Source: Enterovibrio sp. JCM 19048 (GTDB taxonomy: Bacteria > Pseudomonadota > Gammaproteobacteria > Enterobacterales > Vibrionaceae). Taken from it: a stretch of 64,000 nucleotides of DNA. The stretch covers positions 124,001-188,000 of the forward strand of contig BAXE01000002.1 in assembly GCA_001310415.1 (NCBI GenBank), in the 5' to 3' direction. Below, one piece after another: positions 10,691 through 21,757 of the stretch (the first letter of the stretch is position 1; each line of letters begins with the position of its first letter). Under the pieces are notes generated by a model, which was not told the DNA's origin, searched no databases, and was given only the letters and a program-made list of their open reading frames with translations. The translations under genes and the position numbers were made by a program.

Positions 10691-11779
10691 ATGAAACCAT
10701 CAATCATCGCCAAACTGGAAGCGCTCAGCGAGCGCTACGAAGAAGTGCAGCACCTGTTGGGCGACCCAGGCGTTATTTCTAACCAAGACCGTTTCCGCTC
10801 GCTGTCGAAAGAGTACAGCCAATTGGAAGAAGTGACCCAGTGTTTTTCGTCCTACCAGCAGGCTGTGGACGATCTGGAAGCTGCGCAGGAAATGGCGAAC
10901 GAAGACGATCCTGAAATGCGCGAAATGGCGCAGGAAGAAGTGAAAGCTGCGAAAGCGGAGATCGAGCGTCTGAGCGAAGAGCTTCAGGTTCTGTTGCTGC
11001 CAAAAGACCCAAACGACGAGCGTAACTGCTTCCTGGAAATCCGTGCCGGTGCGGGCGGTGACGAAGCGGCGATTTTCGCCGGTGATCTGTTCCGTATGTA
11101 CAGCCGTTTTGCTGAATCAAAAGGCTGGCGCGTGGAAGTGATCAACGCCAACCACGGTGAGCACGGTGGTTACAAAGAGATGATCGCCCGTGTCAGCGGT
11201 GAAGGCGCTTACGGCGTACTGAAGTTTGAGTCAGGCGGTCACCGCGTTCAGCGCGTTCCAGCAACGGAATCCCAGGGCCGCGTCCACACTTCAGCGTGTA
11301 CCGTAGCGATCCTGCCTGAGATCCCGGAAGCCGAAATCCCGGAAATTAACCCGGCAGATCTGAAAATTGACACCTTCCGCTCATCGGGCGCAGGCGGTCA
11401 GCACGTTAACACCACCGACTCTGCTATCCGTATTACCCACTTGCCAACCGGCACCGTGGTGGAATGTCAGGACGAGCGCTCACAGCATAAGAACAAAGCC
11501 AAAGCGATGGCCGTTCTGGCGGCGCGTCTTATCAAGGCTGAAGAAGAAAAGCGTGCGGCAGAGCAGGCAAGCACCCGTCGTAACCTGCTGGGTTCAGGTG
11601 ACCGTTCAGACCGCATCCGTACTTACAACTACCCACAAGGGCGCGTGTCTGATCACCGTATCACCCTGACGGTTTACCGACTGGATGAAGTGATGGAAGG
11701 CGATTTGGACTGTCTGATCCAGCCTATCATTCAGGAATTCCAGGCAGACCAACTGGCGGCGCTGGCTGAGCAACACTAA
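10691..11779 (+). CDS. prfA: Peptide chain release factor 1
   Basis: RF1 terminates translation at UAA and UAG. The 362-residue protein has the PCRF domain with [12 protein letters not shown] near residue 120 and the catalytic GGQ in [20 protein letters not shown], whose Gln is the substrate of PrmC encoded next. The PAT-type codon recognition region precedes it ([17 protein letters not shown]). The last base of the TAA stop is shared with the prmC start ATG (TAATG at 11777-11781), so the two are coupled. It lies 15 bp after hemA. The gene is intact. Confidence 0.97.
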   Translation: MKPSIIAKLEALSERYEEVQHLLGDPGVISNQDRFRSLSKEYSQLEEVTQCFSSYQQAVDDLEAAQEMANEDDPEMREMAQEEVKAAKAEIERLSEELQVLLLPKDPNDERNCFLEIRAGAGGDEAAIFAGDLFRMYSRFAESKGWRVEVINANHGEHGGYKEMIARVSGEGAYGVLKFESGGHRVQRVPATESQGRVHTSACTVAILPEIPEAEIPEINPADLKIDTFRSSGAGGQHVNTTDSAIRITHLPTGTVVECQDERSQHKNKAKAMAVLAARLIKAEEEKRAAEQASTRRNLLGSGDRSDRIRTYNYPQGRVSDHRITLTVYRLDEVMEGDLDCLIQPIIQEFQADQLAALAEQH

Positions 11780-12620
11780 TGCCCATCAGCATTGAACATG
11801 CGCTGCGTGATGCAGCGCTTTTGTTAGCCCAGCACCAAAGTCCCTCACCGAAGATTGATGCGTCGGTGTTGCTTTGTCATGTGCTCGACAAGCCAAGCAG
11901 CTATCTCTATACATGGTCGGATAAACTACTGACTGACGATGAAGAGGCAGCGTTTAATGCCCTGCTAGAGCGTCGCAAACTCGGTGAGCCTGTGGCTTAC
12001 ATCATCGGGTACCGTGACTTCTGGTCGCTGCGATTGAACGTCGAACCGAGCACCCTGATCCCACGCCCGGATACAGAAAGGTTGGTTGAACTGGCGCTGG
12101 AGCGTTTGCCGCAAGGCGAAGGTACAGTGCTGGATCTTGGTACCGGTACCGGCGCGATTGCACTGGCGATAGCCAGCGAGCGCAAGGATATTGCCGTCAC
12201 TGGCGTTGATCTCCGTGACGAGGCCGTTGCTTGGCGCAGCTTAACCAGCTTGCAAACGACATCAGCAACGCTGCATTTTTGCAAAGTAGCTGGTTCGACA
12301 ATGTGCCGGCGCAGCGTTTCACCATGATTGTCAGTAACCCGCCGTATATTGACCCTGAAGACCCTCACCTTTCACAGGGTGACGTGCGCTTTGAACCCAA
12401 ATCGGCACTGATCGCAGACGATCACGGTTTGGCAGATATTCGCCATATCTGTCAGCACAGTCCTGAATATCTGGCTGACGGCGGCTGGCTACTGATTGAA
12501 CATGGTTACGATCAGGGTGAACAGGCGAGAGCCATTTTTACCGACGCTGGTTTTTCTGACGTTGAAACCGTGCAGGATTACGCCGGACAAGACCGCGTCA
12601 CCCTGGGCGTTTTGCGCTAA
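11779..12620 (+). CDS. prmC: Release-factor glutamine methyltransferase PrmC (HemK), one frameshift
   Basis: PrmC methylates the GGQ glutamine of RF1 and RF2 using S-adenosylmethionine. The first frame has the N-terminal helical domain, the LIPRPDTE motif and the SAM-binding LDLGTGTGAIALAIA; the second frame has the NPPY catalytic motif (VSNPPYIDPEDPHL) and the C-terminus. They join near 12229, where GVDLRDEAVAL/AQLNQLA loses one base. The corrected product is about 280 residues, normal for the family. With the substrate gene prfA intact and PrmC needed for normal growth, a sequencing error is the best explanation. Confidence 0.94.
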
Positions 12621-12658
12621 CCGATATCCATCTAAAACAAAGAGAGACCCACGGAATT

Positions 12659-13042
12659 ATGTACGTTGCATTGAAGCATACTCACCTCCTTTTTATCGCA
12701 TTGAGTGTCAGCCTGTTTATTATCCGTTTCGTATGGAGCATGATGGGTAGCAAGATGATGGAGAAAAAGTGGGTGAAGGTTGTCCCTCACATTATCGACA
12801 CTGTCTTGCTGGCGTCTGGTGTGGCACTGGTGTTTATCACGGGCTTTATCCCGTTCACACCGGCGGCACTCTGGATGACAGAAAAACTGACCTGTGTGCT
12901 GGCTTACATCGCCCTTGGCTATGTGGCGCTGCATTACAGCCGTGGCATGGCGTTCAGACTCTTCGCATTCTTTGGTGCGTTGGGCTGGGTGTACGCCGCC
13001 GCAGATCTGGCTATCACTAAAACACCACAGCTGTTGGGGTAA
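12659..13042 (+). CDS. SirB2-family inner-membrane protein
   Basis: A 127-residue hydrophobic protein with four predicted transmembrane helices (roughly residues 5-25, 44-64, 72-92, 100-118) and the conserved HxxxxxxSLxxFxxR start typical of the SirB2/YchQ family, whose biochemical role is unknown. It lies between prmC and sirB1, the same order as in E. coli and Vibrio. It is 39 bp after prmC and 3 bp before the next gene, so it belongs to the operon. The gene is intact. Confidence 0.9.
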   Translation: MYVALKHTHLLFIALSVSLFIIRFVWSMMGSKMMEKKWVKVVPHIIDTVLLASGVALVFITGFIPFTPAALWMTEKLTCVLAYIALGYVALHYSRGMAFRLFAFFGALGWVYAAADLAITKTPQLLG

Positions 13043-13044
13043 CA

Positions 13045-14722
<1,678 letters not shown>

Positions 14723-14738
14723 GGATTCAGTGAAAAGT

Positions 14739-14766
14739 AAGCCGGCGCATGCGCCGGCTTTTTTGT
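14739..14766 (+). terminator. Terminator after kdsA
   Basis: A perfect AGCCGGCGC/GCGCCGGCT stem followed by TTTTTT marks the end of the hemA-prfA-prmC-sirB2-sirB1-kdsA transcript. Confidence 0.92.
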
Positions 14767-14894
14767 GCTTGTTACAGCCTGAAACGGTGAATTTCGTTAT
14801 TCAACTGGCGGGGCACTGTCAACAAGGTGACCATATGGATTGAGGTGGCTGTTATATTGATATTTTTATCGATTAAATAAGTTTTATTGATTAC

Positions 14895-14918
14895 GGCCGT
14901 TTAGACGTCTATTTGTTG
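14895..14918 (+). promoter_or_regulatory. MetJ operator (met boxes) upstream of metT
   Basis: A perfect consensus met box AGACGTCT occupies 14903-14910. It is preceded by the 5-of-8 box GGCCGTTT (14895-14902) and followed by a poor third box. MetJ with S-adenosylmethionine binds tandem 8-bp boxes, so the downstream carrier gene should be repressed when methionine is plentiful. The same core occurs upstream of metN at 43696-43703. Confidence 0.82.
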
Positions 14919-14964
14919 ACGTGTCGGAGGTTTGCCTTTAACCTGCGTCCACATCACAAAAAAT

Positions 14965-16317
14965 ATGCAACACAACATGACACAGAAGCAAACTAAAATA
15001 AATCCTTCAGCCATTGCGCTGCTGCCCTTTGGGCTTTTCCTGTGCCTGTTTATCGGCACCGGTATTTACTTTTCCACCCAGAATGTCGAGTTCGCGTTTT
15101 ACCAGCTGCCGGCGCCTATCGCGGTTCTGCCTGCGATTGTGCTTGCAGTATTGATGAGCAAAGACAAACTGAATGATGCCATCGGCCAGTTTATCGAGGG
15201 TGTTTCCCACCGCGATATCACGGCAATGTGCATGATCTATCTGCTGGCGGGCGCATTTTCCGCGGTTGCGAAAGCAACTGGTGGAGTCGATGCTACCGTA
15301 AACCTTGGTCTGGCCGTTCTCCCTTCCAGTTTCATTTTGCCGGGCCTGTTTTTGATTTCTGCCTTCATTGCAACCGCAATGGGTACCTCTATGGGTACCA
15401 TCGCTGCAGTCGCCCCTGTGGCACTGGGCATTGCAGACACCACGGGTATTGATGCAGCGTTGATGGCCGGCGTGGTACTGAGTGGTGCCATGTTCGGCGA
15501 CAACCTTTCAATTATCTCGGATACCACGATTGCGGCGACCCGCTCCCAGGGCTGTCACATGAAAGACAAATTCCGCGAGAACGTGAAAATTGCGGTTCCT
15601 GCCGCCGTAGTGGCACTGGCTATTTTCTTCATCTCGAACGAAGTTACTGTTGCGCCGGTTGCGGGCGATGTTGACTGGCTGGCAGTGTTGCCATACCTGA
15701 CCATTCTGGTGCTGGCAGTGTCAGGCATGAACGTATTTGTGGTACTGGCTATCGGTATCCTGTTTGCGGGCATCGTTGGCATGGTGCAAACCCCGGACTA
15801 CAGCTTGATGGTCTTTGGGCAGGACGTTTATAAAGGTTTTGGCAGCATGCAGGAAATCTTCCTGTTGTCACTCCTGATTGGTGGTCTGGCCGAGCTGATG
15901 CGCCAACAAGGCGGACTGGCTTTTGTGACGGACAAGCTCAGCACTCTGATCATGTCCCGTGCAGACAAAGATGCAGAAAAAGGTTCTCCCCGTGCGAGTG
16001 AAGCAGGTATCGCAGCGCTGGTGAGTATGACTAACCTCTGTACCGCGAATAACACGGTGGCCATTATTGTGGCTGGTGGCGTCGCGAAAGAGCTGTCTGT
16101 GCAGCACGATGTTGCGCCGAAACGCAGCGCAAGCCTGCTGGATATCTTCTCCTGCGTTATTCAGGGTGTGTTGCCATACGGTGCTCAGGCACTGCTTCTG
16201 GGCTCCATTTTCGAGCTGTCACCACTGAGTGTGGTCAGCCAGTCCTACTACTGCTTCCTGCTGGCAATTGCAGCCGCATTTGCCATTGCGCGATCAAAGG
16301 GTCAACACCCGGCCTGA
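14965..16317 (+). CDS. metT: NhaC-family carrier, predicted methionine transporter MetT
   Basis: A polytopic membrane protein of the NhaC Na+/H+ antiporter superfamily, about 450 residues with some 11-12 hydrophobic helices and the family motif AGVVLSGAMFGDNLSIISDTTIAA around residue 180-205. By sequence alone it would be called an Na+/H+ antiporter. A MetJ box 55-70 bp upstream makes it the methionine-regulated subgroup known from comparative genomics as MetT, probably a Na+-coupled methionine permease; the substrate is inferred. The start is uncertain: ATGs at 14965 and 14977 are in frame, and a GGAGG at 14926-14930 lies too close to an in-frame TTG at 14932. The gene is otherwise intact and is monocistronic, with a terminator behind it. 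Confidence 0.82.
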   Translation: MQHNMTQKQTKINPSAIALLPFGLFLCLFIGTGIYFSTQNVEFAFYQLPAPIAVLPAIVLAVLMSKDKLNDAIGQFIEGVSHRDITAMCMIYLLAGAFSAVAKATGGVDATVNLGLAVLPSSFILPGLFLISAFIATAMGTSMGTIAAVAPVALGIADTTGIDAALMAGVVLSGAMFGDNLSIISDTTIAATRSQGCHMKDKFRENVKIAVPAAVVALAIFFISNEVTVAPVAGDVDWLAVLPYLTILVLAVSGMNVFVVLAIGILFAGIVGMVQTPDYSLMVFGQDVYKGFGSMQEIFLLSLLIGGLAELMRQQGGLAFVTDKLSTLIMSRADKDAEKGSPRASEAGIAALVSMTNLCTANNTVAIIVAGGVAKELSVQHDVAPKRSASLLDIFSCVIQGVLPYGAQALLLGSIFELSPLSVVSQSYYCFLLAIAAAFAIARSKGQHPA

Positions 16318-16327
16318 TGTGAGCCTA

Positions 16328-16371
16328 ACACCTCAATTGCCAACGACATGTCGGCAGTTGAGGTGTTTTTC
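16328..16371 (+). terminator. Terminator after metT
   Basis: ACACCTCAATTGCC and GGCAGTTGAGGTGT arms (one mismatch) around an 11-nt loop, followed by TTTTT. Confidence 0.85.
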
Positions 16372-16522
16372 AGTGATCTACACGGCACTTTCTTGAAAGT
16401 CCCCTGTGCGAGCCAGAGTAACTATTTAGACTACTTCGTGAAAATGAAAAAGCAGTCTGGGTTAAACTCCGGCGGCGTGCGGACAAGGTTGTGCGCCGTC
16501 GAAAATCATAATAGGTATCACC

Positions 16523-18199
16523 ATGAAGGAACGCCTCTCTTTGAAAGCAGCCATCAGCGCTGCATTGCTTGCCACACTGGCAGGTTGCTCAACCACTAAC
16601 GAAACAACGGAATACGTTCCGGGCTGGCAACCGGATACCACGTATAAAGTGACAATCCTGCACACCAATGACCACCATGGCCGTTTCTGGCACAACAAGT
16701 ATGGCGAATACGGCATGGCGGCACGCAAAACCCTGATTGATAACCTGCGTGAGCAAGCAGAGGCGGATGGCGCATCTGTGCTGCTGCTTTCCGGCGGTGA
16801 CATCAACACCGGCGTGCCAGAGTCTGATTTGCAGGACGCTGAGCCAGATTTCAAAGGCATGACCATGATTGGTTACGATGCCATGGCGTTGGGTAACCAT
16901 GAATTCGACAACCCGTTGGAAGTGCTCGACCTTCAGATGCAGTGGGCGGATTTCCCAATGCTTTCTGCCAACATTTACGACAAAGCCACCGGCGAGCGTA
17001 AATATCAGGCGTATGAAATTTTTGAGCGTAACGGCCTGAAGATTGCTGTTATCGGTTTGACTACCGAAGACACGGCCAAGATTGGTAACCCAGAATTTAT
17101 CGGTGAGCTGGAATTCCGCGACCCGAAAGAAGAAGCCAAACGAGTTATCGCTGAGCTTGAAAAGACCGAAAAGCCCGACATCATAATTGCTGCGACCCAT
17201 ATGGGTCACTACGAAGATGGCAAGCGCGGTATCAACGCGCCGGGTGATGTAGCACTGGCCCGTTACCTGGACGAAGGCTCATTGGACATGATTGTGGGTG
17301 GTCACTCACAAGAGCCGGTCTGTATGGAATCGCCAAACGTCAGCGACAAAGGCTTCAAACCGGGTGATGAGTGTGTGCCGGATAACCAGAATGGCACCTG
17401 GATCGTTCAGGCACATGAGTGGGGCAAATATGTCGGCAAGGCAGATTTCGAGTTCCGTAACGGTGAGCTGAACCTGGTTTCCTACGATCTCATTCCGGTT
17501 AACCTTAAGAAGAAAGTGGAAGTCAACGGCGAGAAAAAACGCGTCTTTATCGAGGAAGAGATCCCGAAAGACAAAGCCATCTACGATTTCCTGAAACCTT
17601 ATCAGGAGAAAGGGCAGGGTCAACTGGGCGTGAAAATCGCGGAGACCAACGGCAAGCTGGAAGGTGACCGCAACGTGGTACGCTTCCAGCAAACCAACCT
17701 GGGCCGTTTGATCGCCGCCGCGCACAAAGATCGCGCCAAAGCCGATTTCGCCATCATGAACTCTGGCGGTGTGCGTGATTCCATCGAAGAAGGTGACGTA
17801 ACCTACAAACAGGTACTGACGGTGCAGCCATTTGCCAACATGGTAACGTACACCGACATGAGCGGCGCTGAAGTGCTGGATTACCTGAATGTTGTTGCGA
17901 CCAAGCCGGTTGATTCCGGTGCTTACGCGCAGTTTTACGGTATTTCCATGACGGTTTCACCGGATGGTGTCAGCGATGTTGTGATTGGCGGAGAGCCGCT
18001 TGATCCGAACAAAACCTACCGCTTCACTGTGCCAAGCTACAACGCGGCGGGTGGTGATGGATATCCGAAGATTTCTGATCACCCAGGCAACGTCAACACC
18101 GGTTTCGTAGATGCTGAGGTATTGAAAGATTACCTTGAGAAGCATTCGCCTATCGATGTGAATGAATATCAGCCAAACGGCGAAATCACTTACCAGTGA
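16523..18199 (+). CDS. nutA: UshA/NutA-type 5'-nucleotidase lipoprotein
   Basis: A 558-residue calcineurin-like 5'-nucleotidase that probably hydrolyses external nucleotides to nucleosides at the cell surface or periplasm. An N-terminal lipoprotein signal ends at LAGC (Cys22), as in the membrane-bound NutA of Vibrio parahaemolyticus rather than soluble UshA. Metal ligands are visible in HTNDHHGRFW (~residue 49), GGDINTG, ALGNHEFDNP and ATHMGHYED. The C-terminal substrate domain has FAIMNSGGVRDSIEEGDVTY and the aromatic sandwich region SYNAAGGDGYP. The gene is intact and monocistronic, with a terminator at 18241. Confidence 0.92.
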   Translation: MKERLSLKAAISAALLATLAGCSTTNETTEYVPGWQPDTTYKVTILHTNDHHGRFWHNKYGEYGMAARKTLIDNLREQAEADGASVLLLSGGDINTGVPESDLQDAEPDFKGMTMIGYDAMALGNHEFDNPLEVLDLQMQWADFPMLSANIYDKATGERKYQAYEIFERNGLKIAVIGLTTEDTAKIGNPEFIGELEFRDPKEEAKRVIAELEKTEKPDIIIAATHMGHYEDGKRGINAPGDVALARYLDEGSLDMIVGGHSQEPVCMESPNVSDKGFKPGDECVPDNQNGTWIVQAHEWGKYVGKADFEFRNGELNLVSYDLIPVNLKKKVEVNGEKKRVFIEEEIPKDKAIYDFLKPYQEKGQGQLGVKIAETNGKLEGDRNVVRFQQTNLGRLIAAAHKDRAKADFAIMNSGGVRDSIEEGDVTYKQVLTVQPFANMVTYTDMSGAEVLDYLNVVATKPVDSGAYAQFYGISMTVSPDGVSDVVIGGEPLDPNKTYRFTVPSYNAAGGDGYPKISDHPGNVNTGFVDAEVLKDYLEKHSPIDVNEYQPNGEITYQ

Positions 18200-18240
18200 T
18201 AACGCGGGTGTTTCGCTGAGAAAACTAAGATTGAAACGCG

Positions 18241-18270
18241 AAAAGGCACTGGAGACAGTGCCTTTTTTGT
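18241..18270 (+). terminator. Terminator after the 5'-nucleotidase gene
   Basis: AAAAGGCACTG/CAGTGCCTTTT stem with a GAGA tetraloop and a six-T tail. Confidence 0.92.
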
Positions 18271-18340
18271 GTCATTATCAGAAGCCTAGAGAGAGACACT
18301 GTATATGCAGTTTGTCGCGTAAGGATTCAGAGAGACGTTT

Positions 18341-18820
18341 ATGACACCGGCAATTATCCTGGCGGAAAAAGCAGGCATTACTTTTCACGTGCACAGCTAC
18401 GACCATGACCCTAAAAACACCAACTTCGGGCTGGAAGCAGCAAGCGTGCTCGGGCAAGAACCGGCGCGTGTGTTTAAAACGCTCCTTTTCGCCATGAATG
18501 GCGATCCGAAAAAGCTGGCTGTTGCGGTGGTTCCTGTATCCGGTCTGCTCGATTTAAAAGCCGCAGCAAAAGCAGCAGGCGCAAAAAAAGCAGAAATGGC
18601 TAATCCGGATATTGCGGAAAAGACCACAGGCTACGTGGTGGGTGGAATTAGCCCATTAGGACAGAAAAAACGTCTGCCGACATTTTTGGATAACAGTGCG
18701 CAAGCCTTTGATACGATTTACGTCAGTGCAGGAAAACGTGGCCTTGAAATTGAACTTTCACCTGCGGATTTACTCTCACTGACACAAGGAAAATTTGCCG
18801 CTGTCGGCAAGGAGGGCTAG
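18341..18820 (+). CDS. ybaK: Cys-tRNA(Pro)/Cys-tRNA(Cys) deacylase YbaK
   Basis: YbaK is a free-standing editing enzyme that removes Cys from mischarged tRNA-Pro. The 159-residue protein has the INS-like fold signature and the key Lys46 in RVFKTLLF, at the same position as in characterised YbaK proteins, plus [14 protein letters not shown] near 107-120. A tRNA-Pro array lies 2.4 kb downstream, probably by chance. The following lysozyme-inhibitor gene starts 3 bp after the stop, with its ribosome-binding site inside ybaK. The gene is intact. Confidence 0.93.
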   Translation: MTPAIILAEKAGITFHVHSYDHDPKNTNFGLEAASVLGQEPARVFKTLLFAMNGDPKKLAVAVVPVSGLLDLKAAAKAAGAKKAEMANPDIAEKTTGYVVGGISPLGQKKRLPTFLDNSAQAFDTIYVSAGKRGLEIELSPADLLSLTQGKFAAVGKEG

Positions 18821-18823
18821 TCG

Positions 18824-19245
18824 ATGCAAAAGCGTTGGTGGGTATTCGTGTTGTTCGGTTTACCGCTGACTGCCAGTGCAGGTGATAAAGAACATTCTGC
18901 GCTGATGAAATGTTATAAGGCACACGAGACACATGTTGAAGTGACGGCGTGCTTGATAATCACTGGCAGATCATGAAAGGCGAGCTTGGAAAGACGGAAG
19001 CGGCGTTGAAAGTGCATTTTATCGAGCTGGATTCTATTTCATCCGCATCTGATGCTGCGCCATTGACTGACAAAGCTTACGCGACATTTCGTGACTGGCG
19101 CGAAGCCCAGTGCAAAATGGTGGAAGCGAGTTACGCTTCCGGCTCAGGAAGTGGGCAGGGATACCTTAATTGCATGATTGAAATGACTAATGAGCAAATC
19201 AGCCGCCTGAACAGCCTGATGGGTGTGAAAGGGGGCGAAAAGTGA
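18824..19245 (+). CDS. LprI/DUF1311-like secreted protein, one frameshift
   Basis: The first frame (from ATG 18824, with GGAGGG 8-13 nt upstream) encodes a signal peptide ending near TASA and then MKCYKAH..TAC; the second frame continues LDNHWQIMKGELGK and ends with an FRDWREAQCKMVEASYASGSGSGQGYLNCMIE-type block. This Cys pattern and the WRxxRDxxC-like motif match the DUF1311/LprI lysozyme-inhibitor family. The frames join at about 18948, where one C is missing. The corrected product is 140 residues. The stop overlaps the GTG start of the LysE gene, so ybaK, this gene and lysE form an operon. Confidence 0.78.
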
Positions 19246-19855
19246 CCCTTACCGTTTGGTTGAGTCTGGCGTTGGTGTGTGCGTTGGGGGCGATGTCACC
19301 AGGTCCAAGTCTGGTTGTGATGGTGCGCCACAGTCTTGCTGGCGGCAGGTTGCATGGCATTGTCGCAGCATGGGCACATGCATTGGGCGTTGGGCTTTAT
19401 GCTGTGCTTACCTTGTTGGGTCTGGCCGTGATTTTAAAAGAGTCCCCAACAGTTTTCAGCTTCATTACCTATGCCGGTGCTGCCTATTTGGCGTGGTTGG
19501 GGGTGAAATCGCTGCGTGCCAAAGGAGGCGTGGCAGCCAAACTGGAAAAAGGGGAAAAAACAACACTGCTGGAAGCGGCGCGCGATGGTGCGATGATTTC
19601 CGTGTTGAACCGAAACTGGCACTGTTTTTCCTCGCCCTTTTTAGCCAGTTTGTTGCCATTGGCACTGACACCTTCAGCCGCAGCGTTATCGTTATCACCC
19701 CGTTTATTATCGACGGTTTGTGGTACACGCTGGTGGCTTTGATCCTTTCATCCAACCGGATGCTGGAAAAGCTAAAGCAAAAAGCAGTCTTGATTGACCG
19801 TTTATCGGGGATCGTATTGATCGGCCTTGCCGCGCGGGTCATTGTGACTTTGTAG
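19242..19855 (+). CDS. LysE/RhtB-family amino-acid exporter, one frameshift
   Basis: A membrane exporter of the LysE/RhtB family. The N-terminal frame has the signature GAMSPGPSLVVMVRHSLAGG with helix 1 and GLYAVLTLLGLAVIL; the C-terminal frame continues PKLALFFLALFSQFV and two further helices. One base is missing near 19611 at VLN/PKLALF, a hallmark junction of the family. Corrected size is about 204 residues with six expected helices. The GTG start overlaps the previous stop. The substrate cannot be told from sequence. Confidence 0.9.
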
Positions 19856-19873
19856 AGAGCAGCGCGAAAAAGA

Positions 19874-19906
19874 CAAAAACAGGAGCCGTGGGCTCCTGTT
19901 TTGTTT
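19874..19906. terminator. Bidirectional terminator between lysE and smrA
   Basis: ACAAAACAGGAGCC-type arms around GTG, flanked by A and T tracts, lie between two convergent genes. Confidence 0.85.
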
Positions 19907-19910
19907 GGCA

Positions 19911-20494
19911 CTATGCCCGGCGGTGAAGATGCCGCTCGCGGGTTTCCTGTTTTTTTCCTGACTCTTTTTGAGCATCACATACAAAGCGCCAGTACCGCCT
20001 TGATGGCGCTGGGCGGAATGAAAACATTGTACGTCGCTGATCTGCTCAAGCCATTGGCAAACAAAGCTTTTCATCTGCGCAGGTGGATTCGAGCGCTCAC
20101 CTTTGCCGTGCACAATAATCACTGAGCGGATATCCATGCGCTGGCATTGCTTCAGGAATCGCAGGATTTCGTCTCTGGCATCTTTCAGGCTGTATTTGTG
20201 CAAATCAAGTCGGGCGTGAATGTCATATTTACCCAGCCTGAGTTTGCGGAAAACGCCGTCCTGAACGCCCGGGCGTTTGAACGCCACGATATCATCAGGT
20301 TTCAGCATTCTGGCATATTCAAGGGAAAGGTATGCGGGATCACCCTCAGACAGTGATTGTGCGGCCAGCTGGCGCGCCAATTGGGCGTCGGTCGGTTGGT
20401 GGTTAGTGTTAACTTTCTCCACCGTGTCGTGTTTGATGGGGGCTACATCCGCCATCATTTCCCGAAATAAATCGAACTCGTTGTTACCGTTCAT
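19911..20494 (-). CDS. smrA: SmrA, Smr-domain DNA endonuclease, frameshift near the C-terminus
   Basis: A MutS2-type Smr domain protein. The Smr core LDLHKYSLKDARDEILRFL (near residue 95) and the glycine-containing VIIVHGKGERSNPPAQMKSFV loop are clear, followed by FHSAQRHQGGTGALYVMLK. In the deposited frame the protein runs on for 35 more residues through a terminator, which is unlikely. Adding one A to the seven-A run (plus 19950-19956) gives QEKKQETRERHLHRR and a stop at 19911, the usual C-terminus, for 194 residues. It is convergent with lysE. Confidence 0.88.
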
Positions 20495-20640
20495 GGTCTT
20501 TACGGGTTATTGAAGCATCGCCACAGTATAGCGACAAACCAAATCAAGGTCATCGTATGATGTTGCTGATGCTGTCGGGGGAGACGAGAAGAGGAAAGTA
20601 AAAAGGATTGGTAGAGACTGCTCGCGCTTAGCCGGAAAGA

Positions 20641-20670
20641 AAAAAAGCCAGGGTGCGATATCGACCTGGC
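20641..20670 (-). terminator. Terminator after the DUF3149 gene
   Basis: GCCAGG/CCTGGC arms followed on the minus strand by seven Ts. Confidence 0.75.
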
Positions 20671-20707
20671 GTAAGCAACCAAGTCAAAAACTGGTTTAAG
20701 GGAACTG

Positions 20708-20848
20708 TTACGCTTGGGGCGCTTTCATTGCCTGATAAACAAAAAATCCACCCATGGCACAGATCATGAGTAATGCACCAAAAATGACGATCATGGAAGA
20801 AAGGCCAATTGCGTTGCCGAACAGTAGGTTTAACCAAAACTCCATCAT
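20708..20848 (-). CDS. DUF3149-type single-span membrane miniprotein
   Basis: A 46-residue protein, MMEFWLNLLFGNAIGLSSM at its start, with one transmembrane helix (residues ~18-38) and a short charged tail. The FWLxLLFGNxIGLxSMxVI motif is that of the DUF3149 family, found in many marine gammaproteobacteria with no known role. An AAGGAG sits 5 nt before the first ATG at 20848, and a terminator follows the stop, so it is a stand-alone gene. The second in-frame ATG at 20845 is an alternative start. Confidence 0.75.
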   Translation of the reverse strand: MMEFWLNLLFGNAIGLSSMIVIFGALLMICAMGGFFVYQAMKAPQA

Positions 20849-21038
20849 TGTGCTCCTTGTATCTGTGAACGTTGCGCTAAGGTTGCCAATACGTGAAGGG
20901 TTGCGTGATGATCTGGATCAAGTGAATGGGGTGTTAGTGGCACGTAACAATTCAAGTGTGTGAGAGCACGCAAAATATACGCCACTGGTGATCCTTTGAC
21001 CGAACGGTTCGTATCACGCAAAAATCCTAATAAAACAC

Positions 21039-21066
21039 TTGAGTCTTATGCTCGGATGAGTATTAT
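21039..21066 (+). promoter_or_regulatory. Putative promoter of the tRNA-Pro array
   Basis: TTGAGT (21039-21044), a 16-bp spacer and TATTAT (21061-21066) lie upstream of the first tRNA-Pro unit. Transcription would start about 30 nt before a decayed tRNA-Pro copy and run through all functional copies. Confidence 0.55.
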
Positions 21067-21104
21067 TAGCCACCTCTGAGGCGCACAGCGAATCAGGCAA
21101 CAGT

Positions 21105-21172
21105 CGGTGAATGGCGCGGTTTAGTAACGCATCACGGCTTTTGGGAATAGCGGAGCAGAGGGTGACCCTCTG
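21105..21172 (+). pseudogene. Decayed tRNA-Pro copy 1 (5' half recognisable)
   Basis: Starts CGGTGAATGGCGCGGTTTAG, with about 25 of the first 29 bases matching the functional tRNA-Pro, then diverges: the anticodon stem is broken and the T-arm is lost, although CAGAGGGT remains. It is not expected to fold as a tRNA. Confidence 0.7.
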
Positions 21173-21202
21173 ATAGCGAAACCCAAAAAAGAAATACATG
21201 CT

Positions 21203-21279
<77 letters not shown>

Positions 21280-21316
21280 CTTATTTAAAACATCTTGAGA
21301 TAGTCAGGGTGTCGTG

Positions 21317-21384
21317 ACGGTGAGCCAGAGGCTCATGGGTCGGGTGCGGAAGGCCGCCCCGTTCTAATCCCTCTTCACCGCCCA
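21317..21384 (+). pseudogene. Decayed tRNA-Pro copy 2 (3' half recognisable)
   Basis: Keeps CGGTGA at the 5' side, GGGTCGGG in the middle and GTTCTAATCCCTCTTCACCG at the 3' side, so the acceptor stem could still pair. The D-arm and anticodon region are replaced and CCA is read as CCCA. Confidence 0.65.
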
Positions 21385-21423
21385 CTTATTCAAGACTTGA
21401 GCAATACGCTTGAGCAACATTGT

Positions 21424-21500
<77 letters not shown>

Positions 21501-21548
21501 CTTATTCAGGTTTACAGCCGCCTCTGTCATCAGAAAGTGTTGTGCAAT

Positions 21549-21625
<77 letters not shown>

Positions 21626-21629
21626 CCAT

Positions 21630-21660
21630 TAGAAAGCCTGCTCATTGAGCAGGCTTTCGT
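21630..21660 (+). terminator. Hairpin after tRNA-Pro copy 3
   Basis: GAAAGCCTGCTC/GAGCAGGCTTTC stem with an ATT loop. There is little T-tract, so termination may be leaky and is repeated 132 bp further on. Confidence 0.6.
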
Positions 21661-21687
21661 CGTTTAGGGTAATTAAAAATTCGTTCT

Positions 21688-21757
21688 CGGTCATGCTTTC
21701 TGCATGAAGGGTCGTGGTCTGGAAGGCCAGCCCCGTCGAATCCCTCTTCACCGACCA
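21688..21757 (+). pseudogene. tRNA-Pro-like block in the first 132-bp repeat
   Basis: A 70-nt block beginning CGGTCATG and ending with the exact tRNA-Pro 3' end TCGAATCCCTCTTCACCGACCA-type sequence. The middle carries GGTCTGGAAGGCCAG, a stem unlike the tRNA anticodon arm. Confidence 0.6.
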
